DNA from: Streptomyces sp. HPF1205
GTDB lineage: Bacteria > Actinomycetota > Actinomycetes > Streptomycetales > Streptomycetaceae
NCBI RefSeq assembly: GCF_020400825.1
Contig: NZ_JAINVH010000013.1
Coordinates: 151,165-215,164 of the forward strand
Length of the DNA stretch: 64,000 bases
Direction: 5' to 3'
Position numbers and translations under genes: made by a program. Positions 57,695 through 64,000 of this stretch are shown piece after piece. Below the pieces are notes generated by a model. The model worked only from the letters and a program-made list of their open reading frames with translations, made no database searches and was not told the origin of the DNA. Positions within the stretch are counted from its first letter, which is position 1; each line of letters starts with the position of its first letter.

Positions 57695-60373
57695 TTAGCT
57701 CGGCACCAGCTGCCACTGCTGATTGGCGCCGCCGTTGGCGGTCCACTGTACGACCTGGGCTCCGTCGCTGGTCGATGCGCCGTAGACGTCTGCCACCAGT
57801 CCGCTGTCATGGCTGACGATGGTGTAGTACCCGGTGCCGGTGGGCTTGAGGTACCACTGCTGGTTGGTGCCGCCGTTGGCGGTCCACTGTTGCAGTTGCA
57901 AGCCCGCGGTCGAGGAGGAGGCGTTGACGTCGAGCACCTTGCCGCTGGCCGTGTAGGTCAGGGTGTAGGCGCCGCCGGTGGTGGTGGCGATGGTCCACGC
58001 GGCGGCGCCGGTCTGCTGGACGGCTTTGGCGCCGTCGGCGGTGGAGTTGCCGGCGATGGCCAGAGGCTTGCCGCTGTTGCGGTTGATGATGTGGTAATTG
58101 CCCGGGGTGGGACCGGTGCTGGAGCCGCCGCCCAAGGTGAAGTACTCGGCCGTGTCGCTGAAGGTGGTGGTGCCGGACTTGGTGGTGGACAGTGCCAGGT
58201 AGATCCGGGAGCCGGAGGTCGGTGCGGTGAAGGTGACCGGCTGGGTGAGGCGGGAGCCGAGCGGGACGGTGAGGGTGCTGGTGCCGGTGGCGATGACCAT
58301 GCCGGTGGGCTGGTCCAGGCGCGCCGTCCAGGTGAAGCCGACGGAGGTGTTGGTGAAGTCGTCGTTGAAGACGGTGATGTTCCGTGTCACGGTGCTGCCG
58401 TAGGCGTATGAGGGCACTGATGCGGCCAGCGGGAAGTCGCCGTTGGAGTCCGAGACGCCGGAGGCCGACCAGTAGGGCAGGTCGATCGCGGCGATGGGGT
58501 TGAAGGCGGCCTGGATCCGTTGGATCTGCGGGTTGCTCCAGGGGTCGGGCAGGTTGTCGGCACCGTAGATCGGGTGGCCGCCTTCTTCGGGGGTGAAGTC
58601 GGTGGTGCGCACGCCGGGGACGAACCCGGCCCAGGCGGACAGCAGCGTGTACGGGCGCAGGTCGCTGGCGTCCTTGCCGCGCTTGGCGGCCGTGGAAGTG
58701 GCGAACCACTCAAAACCCTGCTTTGTGTTACAGGCGGGCCAGATGTACTCACCGTCGCCGAGGGGGCGGCCGGTCCCGGACCAGAGCTGGTCGCCGTAGT
58801 GGCCGAAGCCGTCCAGGTAGTGCGGCACGATGTTGAAGTTGGCGTACGTCATGTTCGGGTAGTGGTTCGGTGACGTGCCGACACCCGCGTCGACGCTGAT
58901 CGGCCGGGTGCCGTCGTTGCCGTTCATCGCCGCGTACAGGTCTTGCTCGAACTGCTGGGAGTCGAAGGTGCTGCCGGTCGGCTCGTTGGCCTGGCTCCAG
59001 CGGATGACTGCGGGGTGGTTGCGGTCGCGCAGCACCAGGGCGCGGGCGTGGTTGACCATGTTGTCGTGTCCGGCGACGAAGTCCTGGGTGTTGTTGGAGC
59101 CGCGGATGGCGGTCTCGTCGATGATCATCAGGCCCATCTCGTCGGCCACGTCGAGCATGTAGGGGCTGGCCGGCTCCTGGTGGATGCGGACCACGTTGTA
59201 GTTGAGCCGCTGGTAGTTGTCGACGGCCTGCGGCCAGCCGCCGTTCGTGCCCGACGGCGCGAGGAAGCCGGGCAGCGTGTCGTAGGCGTCCCCCACGCCG
59301 CCGTTGTTGACCCGGTCGTAGTCGGCGCCTTGGAGGTTGTCTCCGCGCAGGTTCGCGCGGAGACCGTTGAGGTAGTAGTACGCACCGTTCTGGGTGAACT
59401 CCCGGAACCCGAACCGGTAGGTGGCGTCGCTGGTGCGGCCGTCGTCGGTGGATGCGTGCACGGATAGATCGTGCAGTTGGGCGCGGTAGCCGGAGCGATA
59501 GGGCACGTTCGGCCACCAGTAGGAGGTGGTGCCGAGGTTCCAGGCCACCGGGCCGACGGTCACCTTGGCTGTCGAGTGCGCGGCCACCGTGACGGTCGCG
59601 CTCGGTAGTGTCGGGTAGCTGAACGATGTGCCGTTGTCGGAGGCGAGCGAACCGGTCAGCGTCACCGAGCGCGAACTGCCCGACGTGTTGGTCACCGACA
59701 CGTCGTAGGTGAGGCTCTGGTTGGCGACCGAGGTACGCACGAACGCGTCGCTGACGAATACCGCCGGATACACCCGCAGGAACGCAGACCGGTAGATGCC
59801 CTGGGGGATCGCTTCGCACCAGTCGGCGGCGACAGGCACCAGATAGTTGCCGGACGAGGTCTTCAGCGCATTGCGGCCTTTGACGTCCACGCTGATCGTG
59901 TGCGTGGAACCGGGCGTCACGTACGCGGTGATGTCGAACCTCGAGGGGGTGAAGGCGGTGGTCTGGGAACCGACCACGCGCCCGTCCACCGACAGCGTCG
60001 CCTGGTGGTTCACCACGCCGAACTCGATCCACACCGACTGCGGTTGCCCCGAGTCCGGCACGGTGATGCTGCGCGAGTACACCGCCTCGGCCACGGTGGT
60101 GAAGCCCTGCTTGTACCAGCCGCCCCCGGGCACCATGATCGACGTCGTGCCCTGGCCGGCCGGGGTGAAACTCCACGACCCGGACAGGTCGACGGACGCG
60201 ACGGCGGCGCCAGCCGCGGCGTAGCTGCGGGCACCGGCGTTCGCAGCGGCCGCAGAAGCCGCGGGGGCGAAGCGCGGCAGGCCGAACGCGGCGGCCGCGC
60301 CCACACCGGTGGCCAACAGCCGTCGACGCGTGAGCCGGTGCTGGTGCTCTGGGAACGAATCCGAAACGGGCAT
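57695..60373 (-). CDS. Secreted GH2-family glycoside hydrolase with C-terminal ricin-type domain
   Basis: 892 residues from the ATG at 60373 (AGGAGG upstream). A twin-arginine signal (TRRRLLATGVGAAAAFGL) is followed by the GH2 sugar-binding jelly roll (residues ~50-190; WIEFGVVNHQATLSVDGRVV), an Ig-like domain and the TIM barrel. The barrel carries the acid/base Glu in WSQANEPTG and a probable nucleophile Glu in GDGEYIWPA; FRGDN-like LRGDNLQGAD precedes. A ricin-type lectin domain (~740-892) has three QW repeats. Likely a beta-galactosidase, mannosidase or glucuronidase acting on polysaccharide. It is 14 bp after the polyester-hydrolase pseudogene, and IS1380 abuts its stop codon. Confidence 0.9.
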   Translation of the reverse strand: MPVSDSFPEHQHRLTRRRLLATGVGAAAAFGLPRFAPAASAAAANAGARSYAAAGAAVASVDLSGSWSFTPAGQGTTSIMVPGGGWYKQGFTTVAEAVYSRSITVPDSGQPQSVWIEFGVVNHQATLSVDGRVVGSQTTAFTPSRFDITAYVTPGSTHTISVDVKGRNALKTSSGNYLVPVAADWCEAIPQGIYRSAFLRVYPAVFVSDAFVRTSVANQSLTYDVSVTNTSGSSRSVTLTGSLASDNGTSFSYPTLPSATVTVAAHSTAKVTVGPVAWNLGTTSYWWPNVPYRSGYRAQLHDLSVHASTDDGRTSDATYRFGFREFTQNGAYYYLNGLRANLRGDNLQGADYDRVNNGGVGDAYDTLPGFLAPSGTNGGWPQAVDNYQRLNYNVVRIHQEPASPYMLDVADEMGLMIIDETAIRGSNNTQDFVAGHDNMVNHARALVLRDRNHPAVIRWSQANEPTGSTFDSQQFEQDLYAAMNGNDGTRPISVDAGVGTSPNHYPNMTYANFNIVPHYLDGFGHYGDQLWSGTGRPLGDGEYIWPACNTKQGFEWFATSTAAKRGKDASDLRPYTLLSAWAGFVPGVRTTDFTPEEGGHPIYGADNLPDPWSNPQIQRIQAAFNPIAAIDLPYWSASGVSDSNGDFPLAASVPSYAYGSTVTRNITVFNDDFTNTSVGFTWTARLDQPTGMVIATGTSTLTVPLGSRLTQPVTFTAPTSGSRIYLALSTTKSGTTTFSDTAEYFTLGGGSSTGPTPGNYHIINRNSGKPLAIAGNSTADGAKAVQQTGAAAWTIATTTGGAYTLTYTASGKVLDVNASSSTAGLQLQQWTANGGTNQQWYLKPTGTGYYTIVSHDSGLVADVYGASTSDGAQVVQWTANGGANQQWQLVPS

Positions 60374-60387
60374 GTGGAGCGAGCCTC

Positions 60388-61772
60388 CTATAGTAGGGTC
60401 CACTTCTGGTTGCTGCCGCCCTTGCAGGTCCACAGCTCCAGCGGCGTGCCGTTGGCCGTCCCCGCGCCGGTGGCGTCGAGACAGAGCCCTGATTGGACTC
60501 CGGTGATGGTGCCGTCGGCGTGCACCGTCCACTGCTGGTTCTGCTGGCCGTTGCACGACCAGATGATCACCTTGGTGCCGGGGCTGGTGCCCTTGGCGTT
60601 CGCGTCCAGGCAGCCGGTGCCGAACACCTGCAACTGGCCCGAGGCGGTGTCGGTCCACTTCTGATTGGTCCCGCCGGTGCAGTCCGCCAGCTGCACCTGG
60701 GTGCCGCCGGCCTGGGTCCCGCCGGGCACGGTCACACACCGCCCCGAACCGGCACCGACGATCGCCACCGACGTCGGCGGCGGCGGGGGCGTGCCGCCGC
60801 CAGGCACGTACGGGCACTTGGGCTGGTAGGCGGAGATCGAGGACGGGTCGGGAAGCGTCGGGCACAGGAACTGGGTGTAGCGGGTGTCGCTGTCCACGAA
60901 CACCTTCAGCCACGGGATGATCAGCTTCGTCTCGACGTTGTTCGGGTGCGTGTAGTACACGTGAGCCGCCCCGGCGATCTGCGCGAAATCGCTCTGCGTC
61001 GAAGCCGGGAGCGTGCTGTACAGGTTGCTCAGATACGACGGCGTGACGGTCCCGTCGTTCTGCCCGCCGACGATCAGCGTGGGCACCGTGTCAGTGGCCA
61101 GCGTCAGCCCCTGGCCCGGGAAGCCGGGAGCCAGCCCGATCACCGCCCGCAGCTCGGGATGCTGCTCGGCCTCCTCCATGGCCCCGGCCCCGCCCGCGGA
61201 ATGGCCCAGCACGGACAGCCGGGCCGGATCGACCTGGTTCTTGACCGGGCTCTGGGTGGTCAGCCAGGTCAGCGCGGCCTGCAGTTCGGCGGCGCGCTGG
61301 CTGTCGCTGTCGGTGCGGGTGTTGGTGCAGATCACGACGAACCCAACGAGGACAGCCACGGGCCCATCCACGCCTCCTCGGCCGAGCACAGCGCGCTGTA
61401 TCCCGGCACGATCGCCAGCGCACCCCACGTGCCCTGGCTGGTGTCCGTCGGGTAGTACACCAGCCCGCCGCCGAACCCGTTACCGGCTGGAACACTGAGC
61501 TGCGCGGTGGCGAACGGACCGCGACTCGCCTCGATCATCGCGATCGTCGGGTCCGGACCACGCTGCGTCCCCGCCGCCTGCACCACTGCGGCGCCCGCGC
61601 CCGACGCACCCGGCCGGGCGACGGCCGGCCCGGCCGCGAACACCGCCGCGAGCAATGCCGCGACGGCCGCGACCACGGCGACCGCCAGCCGAAGCGAATA
61701 CTGCCGAAGCGCCGACCCGGCTCCCGTCCGCGCGCCGCCGATCGGCACCGCCGCTCGCCTCTGCCACCGCAT
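60388..61772 (-). pseudogene. Cutinase-like polyester hydrolase with C-terminal ricin domain, frameshifted
   Basis: Start ATG at 61772 (GGAGG upstream), signal peptide, then AQLSVPAGNGFGGGLVYYPTD and IVPGYSALCSAEEAWMGPWLSSLG, where the frame ends. It resumes one base off as FVVICTNTRTDSDSQRAAEL, GHSAGGAG (Ser), GGQNDGTVTPS (Asp), GAAHVYYTHPN (His), ending in a ricin-B domain. The break is in the GGG at 61342-61344: one extra G restores LSSLGFVVICTNT. The core resembles Thermobifida-type cutinases that cleave polyesters, PET included. It is either a recent pseudogene or a one-base sequencing error. All three triad residues are present. Confidence 0.87.
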
Positions 61773-62186
61773 GACCCGACCTCCACATGACTTGCGCAGC
61801 GTTCACCGCCCGCGCGGTCAGACGGGCGCGCAGCTTGCCCAGAAGAGATGGGATGTGTACACGAGTTGTCGGACCGCGTGAGTAAAGATGGCAGGACATC
61901 GGCGAGCACGCAATGGCGCGGCCATAGGTTCTCCGGGACCCGCTGAAGATCAGACGGTCTTCGCGACGTACCTGATCATTGCCTTGCGAATCGATTCGAC
62001 GTCCGACTCCTGCGCGCCGCCTCGCCGCCCGGTGAAACTTTCCGCCCCATAGGCACGGAGGCCCGATTGATCAGCCCCCTGACCTGGTATGCCGCCAAAG
62101 CACGGCGACACATCCCATGTCCTCAGTTCCGGGGGCGGCAGCAAGCCAGCCGGTGTGGGTGCAGATGATGCGGAGTGTCCTCAACG
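61773..62186. other. Spacer with a possible gene remnant
   Basis: About 410 bp. It holds the promoter region of the hydrolase (GTGTACAC palindrome at 61855-61862). A short minus-strand open frame (62144-61950, ending SDVESIRKAMIRYVAKTV) could be the tail of a lost gene, though I do not recognise it. A perfect palindrome CGAATCGATTCG lies at 61987-61998. Confidence 0.35.
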
Positions 62187-62358
62187 GTCAGGCTGCGAGC
62201 CGGTAGCGGGATCGGTGGGTGCGCTGGTGTTCTCCACCCAGGTGGTAGGCCCGGTATGTTTCGAAGTCTGCGTTGGAGATCAGGGCGCGGAGTTTGAGGA
62301 CGGTTTCGGCGCCGGTCACAGTGACCAGCGGGCTGCGGTGATGTCCAATCTGTCGGCA
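62187..62358 (-). pseudogene. Transposase C-terminal remnant (ISKra4-like)
   Basis: Reading the minus strand gives DITAARW, then after a small frameshift TGAETVLKLRALISNADFETYRAYHL and HRSRYRLAA before a stop at 62187. This matches the C-terminal signature (DITGARW...GAEAVLKLRAL...NGDF) common to a Streptomyces transposase group that I place near ISKra4 from memory. No upstream part remains. Confidence 0.5.
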
Positions 62359-62556
62359 ACCAGATGGCGGAAGGCGCCAGCAGGTGAGTCAGGCGTGATT
62401 GGCACGTCGTGCGACCTCCGCTGCGTAACCGGGGCGGGTGTTGCCCGCGTCTTGCGTCCAGGTGGTCGCTCGCTGGAGGTTGGGGCGTTGCCCCTGTTGT
62501 GAGGACACCGGAGACACTGGATCTTGATGGTTCAGGAAAACGGAGTCCCTGTCGGG

Positions 62557-62706
62557 ATGAAGCGTTACCCGCCGGAGTTCAAGGCGGATGCTGTCGTGTT
62601 GTACCGCTCGCGTCCGGGCGTGACGGTCGCCTCGGTCGCTGCTGATCTGGGGGTGAACACCGAGAGCCAGCGGAGCTGGATCCGTGCGGCGGATCCGGAC
62701 ACCGTC
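62557..62706 (+). pseudogene. IS3-type OrfA N-terminal fragment
   Basis: From the ATG at 62557: MKRYPPEFKADAVVLYRSRP, VTVASVAADLGVNTESQRSW. This is the helix-turn-helix start of IS3-family OrfA proteins. About 50 codons remain before the sequence switches abruptly to IS1380-type DNA near 62708. Confidence 0.75.
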
Positions 62707-62707
62707 G

Positions 62708-63433
62708 TGCCTGCGTTGCCGGGTCTGAGGAGGGCGGCGACCGGTTCCCCGGTTCCGTCCGGGCCGTGGTCGACGAAGGCCGTCAGAGGGTGATGGCCGT
62801 AGGGCTTCTTCCACGTCGCGGTGGCATCCTGCTTGTCGGAGTGCGCCAGGACCAACATCCCGTCGATATCCACGATCACCTGCCCGTTCGCGTCGGGGGC
62901 AATGGCGCCGGCCAGCCCCCACACCCACTCGCGGACTTCGGCCCCGGCCCGGCGGATCGCGGTCAGCGCGCGGGGTCCGGCCGCGGCCAGGATCTCGATC
63001 AGCGGCGAGACAGTCGGATCGGAGGCCACCGACCGAAAAGGCCGGGCTCGGCCCGCAGCCGGCCGATGTCTGACAGGCAGTCCCCGCCCAGTGCCACCGC
63101 CACAGCCAGGTCCAGCAGGACCTTGCCCGGGGCGCACCGCCCGAGCCTTCCGCCACGGCACCAGCGCCGCCGATATCGCCGTGTCCAGCCCCGTCTTGCG
63201 GACGGTCTCCACCAACAGGACCCCGCCAGCCTGCGAGACCGCCCCGGCCGCGCCGCCCCGGACACGGACACGGACACGGACAAGCGGATACGACCCGATA
63301 CTCTTCTTCACCTGGGAAGTGCCTCTTTTGCTACCACGTACAGGACCCTCAGCAAGTCCTATCGTTGCAGCTCAGAGGCACTTTCTGCGTTCTTGATCAC
63401 CTACCGGACAGCGGCACTCGTGAAAGCGCGAGG
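62708..63433 (-). mobile_element. Truncated, decayed IS1380-type element
   Basis: It retains the right end (CCTCGCGCTTTCACGAG read from 63433, followed by CTAG) and the first half of a transposase starting at a GTG at 63311 (KKSIGSYPLV). At least one frameshift lies after WRKARAV, and the reading ends at the junction with the IS3 fragment. A 6-bp repeat (GGACAC, four copies) lies near the transposase start. It is clearly diverged from the copy at 56036-57694. Confidence 0.7.
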
Positions 63434-63478
63434 CTAGGGGGAGGAATCTGGGGAGGCTTGGGCGCCGCCACTGTCCTC

Positions 63479-63829
63479 ATGATCGAGTTCGCGAGGTCGG
63501 TCCTGTCGACGGGGCGCCGTCCCTGGCCCCGGGAGCGGCAGGGCGAAGAGTCCGACCAGCAGTCAGGGCGCATCGATTACGTTGTCGCGGTCATCGCCCA
63601 ATCAGGCGTTGGAGTGATCCTTGCCGCGGCGGCGGCCACCTCCGAAGGGCTGAACCCCTGGGTCGCCCTCATCCTGGGTGCCGGATCCCCGGCTCCCTCG
63701 ATCGCCTCGCCGGCCAGGCCGGCGGACAGGGCGAAGCAGGTGGAGCCGATCCGGTCGCTGTCGCGTCGAACGGGCACGGCCTGCTTCCGCCGTCGGCGAC
63801 GGCTTCGTTCGGTCCGGCCGCGGACGTAA
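63479..63829 (+). CDS. Hypothetical ORF after the IS remnant
   Basis: 116 codons from an ATG at 63479, with no clear binding site. One hydrophobic stretch (YVVAVIAQSGVGVILAAAAA), then a basic Arg-rich tail. It may be the surviving end of a gene cut by the IS remnant, or chance. Not recognised. Confidence 0.3.
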   Translation: MIEFARSVLSTGRRPWPRERQGEESDQQSGRIDYVVAVIAQSGVGVILAAAAATSEGLNPWVALILGAGSPAPSIASPARPADRAKQVEPIRSLSRRTGTACFRRRRRLRSVRPRT

Positions 63830-63875
63830 CGGCCAACGGGCAGGCGCACGTTGACGTGGCGGGAGCGGATGAGAC

Positions 63876-64000
63876 ATGAAATTCCCGGCGTTCAGGAAGA
63901 CCGGGGAAGCGGACTCCTCCCCAGCGGGCGGCCGATCACGTTCGGGCGGCGGCAGGCCGCAGACCTCGACCGATCGGCTCGCTACGGCTCTGGCCAGGCG
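63876..64000 (+). CDS. Start of an unidentified gene running off the right edge
   Basis: Open from an ATG at 63876 (KFPAFRKTGEADSSPAGG) to the window end, with GGGAGCGG 9-16 bases upstream. A second open frame from the ATG at 63869 overlaps it. 41 Ser/Gly/Arg-rich codons give no family signal. Confidence 0.35.
   Translation, partial: MKFPAFRKTGEADSSPAGGRSRSGGGRPQTSTDRLATALAR

Noticed and set aside
62123..62359. Small minus-strand gene of 78 codons
   Set aside because: Another frame of the same strand shows a transposase C-terminus, so this frame is noise.

Overview
The window is very GC-rich actinobacterial DNA. Streptomyces or a close relative is the best fit, judging from codon use, strong GGAGG-type ribosome binding sites, 4-bp start/stop overlaps, ECF sigma factors, an SSI-type protease inhibitor, ricin-type (CBM13) secreted enzymes and a textbook CebR-type operator. 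It reads as accessory or chromosome-arm sequence, with no rRNA, tRNA or core operons seen.

Layout. 1-4383: small stress and regulatory units (FMN reductase, alpha/beta hydrolase, OhrR-like and MarR regulators, XRE-cupin regulator with a divergent epoxide hydrolase). 4688-9117: a five-gene operon of ECF sigma factor, membrane protein and ABC transporter, every junction a 4-bp overlap, ending in a strong hairpin. 9407-13611: a SigK/RskA-like sigma/anti-sigma pair divergent from a molybdopterin oxidoreductase and a fasciclin lipoprotein; both sides share one promoter motif. 13646-16057: a secreted tandem carbohydrate esterase behind a CebR-type box. 16500-17433: two small genes.

17589-41723 is the most interesting region: a biosynthetic gene cluster I do not recognise as any described one. 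It has a DMT exporter, a formyltransferase, ArgG, ArgH and ArgJ homologues, a peroxiredoxin-like protein, a carrier-protein/TauD oxygenase fusion, a Cy-A-PCP-TE NRPS whose A-domain code reads as cysteine, a group III PLP decarboxylase, an A-PCP-C NRPS, a PaiB-like FMN protein, an acyl-CoA dehydrogenase and an acyl-AMP ligase. Divergent from these are a CarB-like carboxymethylproline synthase and a beta-lactam synthetase with the Tyr-Glu dyad and Lys of CarA/BLS at the correct spacing. I infer a bicyclic-beta-lactam-forming step inside a cysteine-using NRPS pathway, with arginine/ornithine supply genes as in clavam clusters.

42273-45328: secreted ricin-domain hydrolase and a sedolisin. 45436-54950: an overlapping pair of a RelE-like/UvrD helicase and a 2408-residue DEAD-helicase/DUF1998/nuclease-like protein, a likely defence operon. 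55385-55804: SSI inhibitor. 56036-63433: an IS1380-type element with its transposase frameshifted, a ricin-domain GH2 enzyme, a frameshifted polyester hydrolase of the cutinase type, and a graveyard of transposase remnants. The right end holds only weakly supported ORFs.
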